Source: Phalacrocorax aristotelis
Taxonomy: Eukaryota; Chordata; Aves; Suliformes; Phalacrocoracidae
Length of the DNA: 64,000 nucleotides
Assembly: GCF_949628215.1 (NCBI RefSeq)
Contig: NC_134276.1
Location: 32,490,226 to 32,554,225 of the forward strand
Direction: 5' to 3'
The translations under genes were made by a program, and so were the position numbers. This document shows, one piece after another, positions 11,001-20,342 of the stretch. How positions within the stretch are numbered: the stretch's first letter is position 1; the number at the start of each line of letters is the position of its first letter. A model generated the notes under the pieces. The model was not told the origin of the DNA. It saw only the letters and a list, made by a program, of their open reading frames with translations, and searched no databases.

Positions 11001-13954
11001 TAGACATATATATACACATGTACATGCCTACAATATATTATGATATCATTAACTACATAATTTGATTATTTTTCATTCCCTTTCAAAGGCATGTTCAGAT
11101 ATAGTGATTTTATTCAAGGGGTTTTATTATGAAAAGGTAACAGAAACGTGATATGATCATAACAGAAAACACCTTGAACACCAGTTTGACATAGGAAATC
11201 AAAGTATAGAGCCAGGAATGATGGCTGGAATTAAGCAAGAATTGCTATGCTGTTTATTATTAAATGGCAACAATTACAAATGACCATATTAAAAAGAATA
11301 ATAGCAATACTTTTATAACATGGTGGTACTGTTTGGAGTGGTACCCTATTTTGCAAGGCACCTTATGAACACAGAGACACTCCAATTCCAGAGAGCTTCC
11401 AATTTTGCTAACACATCTGAGACACTTCCCAAGCTGGGGAACATTCAGTTGATGTAAATCAGGAGTTTGCACCAGGTGAGGACAGATCCATCAGACTTCA
11501 TGTAATAAGCTCAGAAGACACACAGCTGGTCCCCCTCACACATCCCATCAGTAGACGTGTATCAGTGTTATAGTATCACAGAATCATAGAATCATAGAAT
11601 GGTCTGGGTTGGAAGGGACCTTTAGAGGTCATCTAGTCCAACCCCCCTGCAGTGAGCAGGGACATCTTCAACTAGATCAGGTTGCTCAGAGCCCCGTCCA
11701 ACCTGGCCTTGAACATTTCCAGGGATGGGGCATCTACCACCTCTCTGGGCAACCTGCGCCAGTGTCTCACCACCCTCATCACAAAAAATTTCTTCCTTAT
11801 ATGTAGTCTGAATCTACCCTCTTTTAGTTTAAAACCATTACCCCTTGTCCTGTCACAACAGGCCCTGCTAAAAAGTCTGTCCCCATGTTTCTTATAAGCC
11901 TTCTTTAAATATTGAAAGGCCACAATAAGGTCTCCCTGGAGCCTTCTCTTCTCCAGGCTGAACAACCCCAACTCTCTCAGCCTTTCTTCATAGGAGAGGT
12001 GCTCCAGTCCTTGGATCATTTTTGTGGCCCTCAGAAGCAAATTCACTAGCCCAGCACCCCATCTTTTGATTTAATTATTTCCACTGGGGAAAAAAAAAAT
12101 CCTTGAAAGGGTTTTTAGTCTGCTGTAGATGAAAAGTGATGCTAAGCAGCCCTTTGTGAAGATCTAAATGGTATTTGACTGAGCTGTCCATTGCTCTCGA
12201 GCCTAGACTCTGGCTTTGTGGGAGATCTGTCATCCTGTTCTTGCACCTAACAGTATTTTTCATCTACACAGGATAGCAAAATCAGCACCAGCATGCCCGT
12301 CCTGGATCTCATTGATGCTATTCAACCAGGATCAATCAAATATGACCTCTTGAAAACAGAAGACCTGAACGATGAGGAGAAACTAAATAATGCTAAGTAC
12401 GTTCGTGCCAAGTGACACTTAACATGAGTTACCTGCTCAGGCTTGCCTGACTCTGTCTTTGAAAACTGCTCTGCTATCATTCTCATCTGGCACAACCTCA
12501 ACTGAGAAATACCTCCAGAGTAAGAAGCATGAAGGCTAGGAGTTAGGCAGTATAAAAGACTATCAATGGAAATGAAGTGTGTAATGTTATAATTCCTGCT
12601 TTATAATTCCCTTGAAGGGATCAAAATCACTTGGCTTCACAAGCTCCTATTTTCTCTTATTAAATTTAAAATTCCTTCCAAGATCAGGGAACAATGCCAA
12701 CAATAGAGAGCCATGGAAACCAGTGATTAGAGGTCATGCTACCTCTTCAGTCACATACATGTGGAACAAGGGCATTTTTAAGAGAGAAGGGGGAGGACAG
12801 GATTCATGCCTGAAAAACTAGTTTTATGGGTGTGGATATTGATTATTTTTCCTGAGCAAACCATTTCCTAGCAGAGAGCCAATGCTGGGAGCATCTCCCT
12901 TTCCTTTCAGAGTTATAAAGATCACCTCCCAGTCTGATCATCAGTTTAGCTACTTCTTTGCTATGTGGCAACTACAAAAGAGGAAAGGATGACTGTAAGG
13001 CAATCAGAGCTCCCATTATTTTTATAAAGACTTCTCCCACTGTTCTTTTTCCCTTCCATTTCCTACCATGTTATCTTTCTTTCCTCGCAATCCTACATGT
13101 GCTTCTCTCCATACTTCTTTTCTTCATCCCTGCTGATGACTCTTTTCCCCTCCCTTTCCCTCCCCCACCGTGTTTCTCTGCATTTTGGGGAGAATTTCAC
13201 AAATGTATGTGCTCTGCAGTGGGAAGAACCTGGGATTTTCTAGCTTTTTTTCAGGAAAAAATAGAGAGAAGAGACATACCCACTGGAGAACAGCCAGTAG
13301 CTGTGCAACAGTGGACTCTGAGGAGGGAGATGGGAAGGTCAGCTTGTTGATTTTGAGTACTTTCTTCTTCAAACAGGAGAGAAAGCCCTGAATGTTGATT
13401 TTCCAACAACACTGATCTCCACCAACATCAGCCTTCTCCTTTCCATCCTCATGGATTTGTTTATGTGTGAAGCCTGAGGAGCAGAAATTGAGGGGGAGCA
13501 AGACTAGGATGGCTGCTTGTTAGGATAATCTTTCAGGGAATGGGAAACTAAATGTTTCATACTGAACTTTGAGCTGCAGTCTCCCTTGCTGCAGGTAATC
13601 AGTGCTCTAACCATCAGGGAACGCACTCCTCCTTTTACTAGAAATTAGTTCTTTATGAACCTGCCTCATACATTCCTATAGAAAAGTTTTGATGAATCAG
13701 TAAGAAAGTTCCCAACCCACTCAGGTACTGGTCATGTAAAAAACTTCTTAACAGAGGGCAAATGCATGGTACTGCATTAATTTATTCCTTTGTTTTGTTT
13801 TTTTTCACCCCTGCAATACAGATATGCCATCTCTATGGCAAGGAAAATTGGAGCAAGAGTCTATGCCCTTCCAGAAGACCTGGTTGAAGTAAAACCCAAA
13901 ATGGTCATGACAGTGTTTGCTTGCCTTATGGGAAAAGGCATGAAGAAAGTTTAA
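1901..13954 (+). CDS. LCP1: L-plastin (plastin-2), C-terminal two-thirds, ten coding exons
   Basis: Plastins cross-link actin filaments through two actin-binding domains, each made of two calponin-homology (CH) domains; L-plastin works in the leukocyte cytoplasm. Exons read from the sequence: 1901-2066, 4750-4892, 6923-7018, 7547-7742, 8435-8513, 8720-8834, 9656-9789, 10797-10920, 12272-12396, 13822-13954. All have AG/GT borders and matching phases, summing to 437 codons including the stop. Against a family length near 627 residues, this is about residue 192 onward: the end of CH1, then CH2, CH3 and CH4. The EF-hands and most of CH1 lie upstream of the window. No stop or frameshift was found. 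The C-terminus (GKGMKKV, then TAA) is typical of plastins. LCP1 rather than PLS1 or PLS3 is chosen from the protein sequence and from the adjacent CPB2 gene, the same order as on human 13q14. Confidence 0.95.
2434..2935 (-). mobile_element. CR1 LINE fragment, 3' end, minus strand
   Basis: On the minus strand it ends with the standard CR1 tail (read on +: GAATCACCGAATATTTTAGG, then a ...GGAAGGAACC block and CCAACCC). It continues through the characteristic segment about a contributing group of frames near [13 protein letters not shown] and the 'tactggggagccccaaatgg' block. It is more diverged than the other CR1 copies. It lies in an LCP1 intron, antisense to the gene. Confidence 0.85.
2936..4749 (+). 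other. LCP1: LCP1 intron, no gene
   Basis: AT-rich intron with small local duplications: a 13-14 bp tandem copy of AGGTCTCCACTG around 3945-3970, and an imperfect pair containing TTTTTATGAACATA around 4166-4233. Nothing else was recognised. Confidence 0.6.
4750..4892 (+). CDS. LCP1: LCP1 exon, CH1-CH2 linker and first helix of CH2
   Basis: Acceptor TGCTTAG, donor GTATGA, ends in phase 0. Encodes [17 protein letters not shown], then [19 protein letters not shown], the opening helix of the second CH domain. It ends with FSSDIK, directly before the candidate microexon position. Confidence 0.95.
4893..6922 (+). other. LCP1: LCP1 intron, contains candidate microexon only
   Basis: No repeat element was recognised. 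The only structured signal is the possible 27-nt microexon at 6554-6580. Confidence 0.6.
6554..6580 (+). other. Candidate 27-nt in-frame microexon in LCP1 intron
   Basis: A pyrimidine-rich run (about 6518-6540) leads to a CTCAG acceptor at 6549-6553. Nine open codons (QPDFYSIIK) follow, then an AAG/GTATGC donor. The segment is phase 0 on both sides, so it fits exactly between the exons ending at 4892 and starting at 6923. The acceptor is a CAGCAG tandem, so 24 nt is also possible. Known plastins join these exons directly, so this could be chance. No expression evidence is available here. Confidence 0.25.
6923..7018 (+). CDS. LCP1: LCP1 exon, CH2
   Basis: Acceptor CTGTCACAG, donor GTAAGA, phase 0 on both sides, 32 codons. 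Encodes [20 protein letters not shown] through DMSGLR, the middle of CH2. Confidence 0.95.
7547..7742 (+). CDS. LCP1: LCP1 exon, end of CH2 and linker
   Basis: Acceptor GGCACAG, donor GTAAGG, 65 codons plus one base. Encodes [20 protein letters not shown], the helix [19 protein letters not shown] that closes CH2, and the linker to the second actin-binding domain. Base composition is more GC-rich than the flanking intron, as expected of coding sequence. Confidence 0.95.
8435..8513 (+). CDS. LCP1: LCP1 exon, start of CH3
   Basis: Acceptor TGTTTTAG, donor GTAAGA; begins with the last two bases of a Gly codon. Encodes [19 protein letters not shown], the first helix of CH3 ([11 protein letters not shown] is a typical CH opening). 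Confidence 0.95.
8720..8834 (+). CDS. LCP1: LCP1 exon, CH3 core
   Basis: Acceptor TTTTCAG, donor GTACAA. Encodes [20 protein letters not shown] through KLGGNMKK, the CH3 core helix. Separated from the preceding exon by only 206 bases. Confidence 0.95.
9656..9789 (+). CDS. LCP1: LCP1 exon, end of CH3
   Basis: Acceptor CATCAACAG, donor GTATGG, 44 codons plus two bases. Encodes [20 protein letters not shown] through [12 protein letters not shown], the last helices of CH3. Confidence 0.95.
10797..10920 (+). CDS. LCP1: LCP1 exon, start of CH4
   Basis: Acceptor TCTTAAG, donor GTACAG. Encodes [18 protein letters not shown], then IVSWVNETL, the first helix of CH4, ending with SSFK. Confidence 0.95.
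11575..12045 (-). mobile_element. CR1 LINE fragment, 3' end, minus strand
   Basis: Read on the plus strand it opens with GAATCATAGAATCATAGAATGG, the reverse complement of the CR1 terminal octamer repeat, then the TCTAGTCCAACCCCC block. The minus-strand frame 11672-12046 shows the end of the CR1 ORF2 product ([38 protein letters not shown]). It lies in the LCP1 intron 10921-12271. Confidence 0.95.
12272..12396 (+). CDS. LCP1: LCP1 exon, CH4 core
   Basis: Acceptor CTACACAG, donor GTACGT, 41 codons plus two bases. Encodes [19 protein letters not shown] and [17 protein letters not shown], the CH4 core. Confidence 0.95.
12397..13821 (+). other. LCP1: LCP1 last intron with long pyrimidine-rich tract
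   Basis: About 13016-13180 is strongly C/T-rich on the plus strand (runs such as CTTTTCCCCTCCCTTTCCCT). The ORFs covering it are low-complexity and not believed to be coding. Confidence 0.6.
13822..13954 (+). CDS. LCP1: LCP1 terminal coding exon
   Basis: Acceptor CAATACAG after a T-rich run. Encodes [20 protein letters not shown] and ends MGKGMKKV with TAA at 13952-13954, the usual plastin C-terminus. Confidence 0.96.
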
Positions 13955-15270
13955 AGCACAAAAGACTTGTACTGAGGCCTGGTATTCACCCTTTTGATTC
14001 CTTCAAACTGGATGCTCTTCTCTGAATCAAGGAAATATGCAGGGTGCTCATGCTTTTAAGGCATGAATATTATACATGTTTCCAGATCATAGGAAAGTTG
14101 TGTATCCAAAAAAGGTCTTGTTTTGAACAGTAATATGTGCTTGATTTCTTTGCCTTACTTTCCACTTTGCTAGATATAACCATTTCATGTTCCTGATTAA
14201 GTTTTCTTTTCAATAATGAGGCCTGTACATATTGTTATATTAATGGATACCAGGGTTTTCTGTCAGAGGTCACATGGAAATCTTTGTCTTGGGAGGTACA
14301 GGCAGCTTTTAGGATTATGAAATGTTATATACTGCTTCTGCCTAAAAATGTCTTCATGCTTCTGATAGCATTTCTGCCACACTTCCCTTCAGTTTGCATC
14401 GGGATAACAAAAGGCGTTTCCCCAAGCCAATGCGAGTATTAGTGGCTATATTTTTGGAACGGTAGGATTCTCTTAGGAAATTCTTGTGAAAAGAGAGAAG
14501 TGTTTGGAATCTGCTATGTGCTGGTGGTATATGAACTGAGCAGTACTCTCCTCTGCAAGTTATGCCTCTGCCACCAGTGGCATTACTCACAGAGTACATT
14601 ACTACTCACTGAAAAAACATACCCTAACCTGGTCCTCCAAAAATACCCAAACTGTGGAACTTTTGCAAGAAATGCTCTCCAAAGGATAACTCATTTTCAT
14701 GTCATAACACAAAACATAAGCAGACTGCAAAGCATGATAGAAATGAAAACCATGTTAAAGAAACTACTCAATTAGTAGCAATAAGATAAGAAGTGAACCA
14801 AAGGGGTGCAGAATGACGTATTTATGTAGTGAATGAAAATTAAACTCTGTTAACTTTACAGACTTGCACTCAAAGGGCTGTGGCCCTGATTCAGGAGAGC
14901 ATTTAAATGTGAACGAATTAATATGAAACACATATTAAAATGCCTCCCTGAACCCAGGCTGGGATCCTCAATGGAATTAAATCAGCATAGCTTTGCAGCT
15001 AACAAGGCGCTGTCAGTTTGCCTCAGTCGAGGACCTGGCCCCGTCTGTGGCTAGTCAGTGGGATATTGTTTGCACTGAATCTCTTCCTTGGCTTGAGTCA
15101 TTTATTGTTCTGGCCTTTATGTGGCTTTTACTGTGATGAAATGCAGAAGGAAGGAATTTTGCCTTAATGCAATCCCATTGACACCGTCTCAGTTCCCTCC
15201 TTCTCCCCCTCCCTCCCCTCCAGCCCCTTCAGAATTGCCTTAATAAAGAGTCAATATTCAATGACATCAC
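13955..15270 (+). other. LCP1: LCP1 3' UTR with probable polyadenylation signal at 15242
   Basis: AT-rich non-coding sequence follows the stop. The first canonical AATAAA in a good position is at 15242-15247, giving a 3' UTR of about 1.3 kb. A pyrimidine-rich stretch (15190-15230) lies just before it. The true cleavage site is not proven by sequence alone. Confidence 0.5.
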
Positions 15271-18104
15271 TAGTCTCTCTACAGAAAATGTTCTATAAAG
15301 TCAAACGTGTAATCTTTGTTTTTAGTAATGCATGTGCTACTGGGGAAGTCTGTACCATATAGCTGAAATAAGGACAGATTTAAAAAAAAAAACACCACTG
15401 TGGGCTTGTTAAGGAGGTGCCTACCATATTGTTACTGAAAGCACAGATTGCAGAAAGCAGGAAGAATTATTTCCTAGGTCATTTCTGTACGTGCCACTCC
15501 GGGACCCTGCCAAAGATAGGACACTGTGCTGGCTGAACCTGCAGCCTGACCCCTTGTGATTTTCCCCCTTCAGTACAATACCTGTCATCCTCTTCCTTTG
15601 CTCATATACCCAAAAATGTGGCTTTGTTATGTATTCTGCAATGCAAATGTGCCACTGGGTTTCTGTACTAAAGGCCAGATCCTGCTCCTGATCAGATCTG
15701 GCTGCCCTGTTCCTTTCATGAACCTGTGTATTTAATACAGGGTGGGAAAGGAACAGCATCCCAAGACCCACCCTGTCTGGTCACAGTATTTCCCAGTGCT
15801 GGCAGAGGAGGAGAACTTCTCGAGTGTTATACAAAGGACACATCACCCTGTCGTATTGCCCATCAAAGGGGAGTTATCAGAGCATGGCCCCTAAGCTGCT
15901 CCTCCTCTTTCTAAGTGTATGACCCACTGTTGCCATAAAAGAGGGGTGGCACTGAAAAGGCAGGTGCTCTTCCCTTATGTTGTTTGGCTTAGAAGTCCAG
16001 CAGAGGTAAATCAGAGAGAGGAAACTGCAGGCAGAAACTGTGACCACAGCATTTCCCTCGGGTGAGATGACCATGTATTTTGTCTGTGTTGCATGCATAC
16101 ATGTAAGTTCACAAACTGCAAGGGCTATTTTAGGCTGGGTAGATGACGTAGATCTGAAAGGGCCAGGTAATCCTGCCTGAAGACAGCCCTGCTCTGGGTT
16201 CCCCATCTCAAGGAGATACCCTCGCCCTAGACTCAGGAGCAGACATGAGGGATGAAGTAGACGATGGATGGGAGGTGGCAGCAGCACCAGGGTGTGAGGA
16301 GGGGCTTTTCCCTTGGTCCCAAATGAATGGTGGCACTTGCTATCCCCACAGAGAATAATGAATTTTCAGACACAGCATTTCCCATTCACCAGCCATTACC
16401 AACTCAAGTTTTTTGCACAGGGGTAGGATTTTTAGAGAGGCCTGCTGAGAAAGACAGGGAGAGGATGCTTTCACACATCATGCATTTCCCATAGGTAAAA
16501 TGTAGGACTTCAGTGTCCCCAGAGACTGAAACCTGCCTCTAGCTCAGGCTCTGGAGAGGGGACAGGTGATGTATGCTGTTATTCAAAGCATGTTTTGTGA
16601 AGAGGCCTGCTTTTCCTCCTCCTCAGCGTCATAGCACTGGAGCCAGGCACCCTGCGATACAGCCCTCCCTCCTAGTCCCCTGCCCCCAGGCTGCGTTTTG
16701 GAGCACTGCCTCTGAACCCCAACCTGCAGCCCTGCACCAGCGGTGAGCCCTGGCACCCGCCCTGGCACCATTGCAGCAGGGAGAGCTAACCACGAGATGG
16801 CAGTCACTCTATCTGGAGTTTTAGAGACTGACATGCATGAGGCTCCAAAAATGCTCTCCTCTGGGAAATGGAATAAAATTGGGATATTTAACCCTAGGCA
16901 AAATGCTAGCACCTGTCAGTGTGCAAAAGGGAATAGGTGGTGATACTACAGTAAATGCCTTAGCAGATCTTAATCCCTATCTCTATAATCTCCCATGAAA
17001 AATAAAGCTGTCATGAACCTGAAGGTGTGGGAATAGCCACATTCTGGTACAGGAGTATAAACAATTTCACTTTTCAATGTGCCTCTCTTTAATTGGGTTT
17101 TCTTGGTTTTTTGATGGACTTGAGGTTTTGCTTTCATGAACTGGTAATAGTAACCTGTAATAATGCTCCCAGCCATTGCTGAAGGAGTTAAACGCATGAC
17201 AAACATCACCAAAAAAAAAAAAAAAGGATCTGGAATTTTTTGCTGTTGCTTTTCTCCAACTCTCTCCATCACTCTTAGAGAAAGCAGCTGTCTTTGGGAT
17301 TCACTCCCAAATCATGCTGGCTTTGTAAGCACTTCCATTATTGATTTTCATTGCACAATTAATCATAATTTTCAAGGCTTCAAAAAGGCTTAGACGTTCA
17401 TATGAATAAAAATGAAGCATCAGCCGTTAGGCTAACTAAGAGAAAAAACCATGAGGACAATCAATTCACATGCTTCAGGGATCTGATCACCAGATGGACT
17501 CAGAAGGAAATATGCCCCCATAGTGTAGTAGAGCATAATTAGGTGCATGATAAGGATTTTACACCTTCTTGTAAATCATCTATCCTGGCTAGAAATCATA
17601 TATCCTGGCTTTAGAGAGGTGACAGCAAGCAGTAAGGCTGGCTGCTGTGCTCTTGTACAGATAAAGTCAGGTTTCTACTTCCTCCAGAGATGGAATTGAA
17701 CCAAAAACCCAACCTGACATCACTCCTCCTTTCAAGGGCAGCTTGCTTCTGCTGTGAGCCTGATCCTACACTTCACGTCTTGGTGTCCATTGCTGTCTGA
17801 CCACGCAGCAGTTTTGGTTTGGCTCCTGCTTGGAAAACAGGACCCTGTCTCTGGTAGATGGCTGCAAAAAACACATGAGCAGCACTGGTCCTACAGCAAG
17901 TAGTCAGCTACCGCTGCCTTTAGTTTAAAGGAGAAATGGATCCTGGTGCCTCTGATCTTGCAAACCCATGCGTTGAGTTGCTACTGAGACTGTCCAGCTC
18001 CCCATCTTCTGCTGCTTCTGGCAGTCTCCTCCACCATCTGAAGAATGGACTTGTCAAGAATTTGGGAGTGTTTTCCTCCAAGCTGCTCAGCCACTTTAAA
18101 TCCA
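15271..18104. other. Intergenic, no gene recognised
   Basis: Only short chance ORFs. A poly-A run lies at about 17208-17225. A short imperfect duplication (ATCCTGGCT units) is at 17571-17611. Confidence 0.55.
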
Positions 18105-18660
18105 CATCGTGGTTTAACCCCAGCCAGCAACTCAGCCCCACACAGGCACTCGCTCACTCTGCCCCATGGTGGGATGGGGGAGAGAATCAGAAGAGTAGAA
18201 GTTGGAAAACTCGTGGATTGAGATAAGAACAGTTTAATATTTGAAATAAAATGAAGTAAAATAGTAATAATAATAATAATAATAATAGTATACAAAGCAA
18301 GTGACGCATGATACCTTTGCTCACCACCTGCTGACTAATGCCCAACCAGTACCCAGGCAGCAACTGCTGCCTCGCCCCAGCCAACTCCCCACAGTTTATA
18401 TACTGAGCACGATGTCATACAGTACGGAATATCCCTTTGGCCAGTTTGTGTCAGCTGTGCCAGCTATGTCCCCTCCCAGCTTCTTGTGCACCCGGCAGAG
18501 CATGGGAAGCTGAAAAAGTCCTTGACTAGTGTAAGCACTCCTTAGCAACAACTAACACATCAGTGTGTTATCAACATTATTCTCATCCTAAATCCAGAAC
18601 ACAGCCCTATACCAGCTAACAGGAGGAAAATTAACTTTAACTCTGACTTAGGACCAAAAT
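18105..18660 (-). mobile_element. Solo LTR of an ERVL-like element
   Basis: Read on the minus strand it begins near the AGTTAATTTTCCTCCTGTTAG block and ends in GGGTTAAACCACGAT. It has the same arrangement as the LTRs of the two retroelements further along: the CTAGTCAAGGAC block, a TATATAAAC TATA-like box (plus positions about 18394-18403), a TAA-rich repeat, the TTCTCTCCCCCATCC block and the terminal CACGA. No internal region adjoins it, so it is a solo LTR left by LTR-LTR recombination. It is more diverged than the LTRs at 44 and 47 kb. No convincing target duplication was seen. Confidence 0.88.
18260..18290 (+). repeat. (TAA)n microsatellite inside the solo LTR
   Basis: About ten TAA units. 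A related ATT/ATAATT-rich block occurs at the same place in the LTRs at 44141 and 46818, so the repeat is part of the LTR family rather than an independent microsatellite. Confidence 0.9.
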
Positions 18661-19756
18661 AACTTAGTAACATTCTCATTTTGTTTATATTTTTAGGTAT
18701 ATCAGTGCTTTGTTGCAGTTCTCTTCCGTCACCAGGAAAACCGTGTTGTTCTCATGTTGGTTTGTTTGCTGCTCAGGAAGTAACACACAGCTCTGAAGTA
18801 AAACTGCCATTTTTTAAAGTGTTGTTTTTCATCTCACCTTATTTACTTTTTGTGCCCTGATCACTTTTTAAAAGCAACAGTATCTTACAGAAAACCCAAC
18901 TTGCTCCCAGGGTGCAAGCCACTATTGCAATTACAGATCCACAATAAACTGTCCAAAGCTGAGAAGAGCCAGCATTCCCACAGGCCATGTGCTCACAGGT
19001 AATGATATGTCTGAAATTTGTGAGATGGGCAGAAAGCTACACAACCGATCATGCATATAAGCACTGAACTTCCTCAGGGCAGGCACTCATTTAGTGCACG
19101 TGTTAAGAATCTAAAGGAATACAGCAATGAATATCTGTGAACACACAAAACATGAAGAGGAACCTCACACATCCACCCTGGAAACCTTCTAGCAGGTGAG
19201 TGACATGCACAGTGCTGCTTTGATTCATACAGGCAGAAAAGCAATGTCCCATGGCCAGGCAGGCTATGAAGTTATCCTGGGTCTTCAATGCAGTTAAGCA
19301 AACGAGACACCTCACAGCATGCATTGGTTTGTCAGTGTGATGGGGAGATGTCTTCTGACCAGCCCCTCAGTAAGATGTCCTCCCTTAATTTTTCAGCCCT
19401 GGAGCAGAACACCCTGCACGTTTGAGAGGTGGTAGATAAGCCTTAGGCGCATCAACCTCTCCATGCCTTCTCCTCAAGACCTGCATCTGTTTGGGTGCTA
19501 GCGAAACAGTCCTGTGGTTAAGTAACATGCCAGTAAAAGGCTCAATCAGCCACATCAGTGGAAAGCAATAGAGATCTCTGTGGAGGGATGAATGCCTTCA
19601 TCACCAGCCCTACCTCCTCTGCTTGCTTCACTGTCAAATTACATTTCACTGTTTCGCTTCACTCTGCATTTCTCATACAAGCTCTGAGCAGGGGGATACC
19701 CACTGTGACAGAAATCCCTCTCTAGCCTACAGTGGTCTCCTAAAGGCTTGGAAATG
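18661..19756. other. Intergenic, no gene recognised
   Basis: No repeat or coding signal was recognised. Confidence 0.5.
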
Positions 19757-20342
19757 ACACAGAATCACACAGTTACAGAATCACAGAATGGCAGGGGTTG
19801 GAAGGGACCTCTGGAGATCATCTTGTCCAACCCCCCTGACTGAGCAGGCACACCTAGATCAGAGGGTACAGGAACATATCCAGGTGGGTTTTGGATGTCT
19901 CCAGGGAAGGAGACTCCACAACCCTCCCTGGGCAGCCTGTTCCACTGCTCTGGCACCCTCACAGGAAAAGAAGTTTTTTCTCATGTTTAGGTGGAACTTC
20001 CTGTGTTCCAACTTGTGCCCACTGCCCCTTGTCCTCTTGTTGGGCACTATTGAAAAGAGTCCAGACCCATCCTCTCGACACCTGCCGTTTAGATATTTTT
20101 AGGTATTGATGAGATCCCCCCTCAGTCTTCTCTTCTCCAGGCTGAATAAACCCAAGTCTCTCAGCCTTTCCTCATAAGGGAGATGCTCCAGTCCCCTGAT
20201 CATCTTGGTAGCTCTCCGCTGCACTTGCTCAAGCAGTTCTGCATCCTTCTTGAACTGGGGGGCCCAGAATTGGACACAGTACTCCAAATGTGGTCTCACT
20301 AGGGCAGAGTAGAGGGGGAGGATAACCTCCCTTGACACCCCA
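19757..20342 (-). mobile_element. CR1 LINE fragment, 3' end, minus strand
   Basis: Plus-strand reading starts with CAGAATCACAGAATGG and the CTTGTCCAACCCCCCTGA block. Minus-strand frames give CR1 ORF2 C-terminal peptides such as [20 protein letters not shown] and [20 protein letters not shown]. It is 5'-truncated, as is usual for CR1. Confidence 0.95.
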
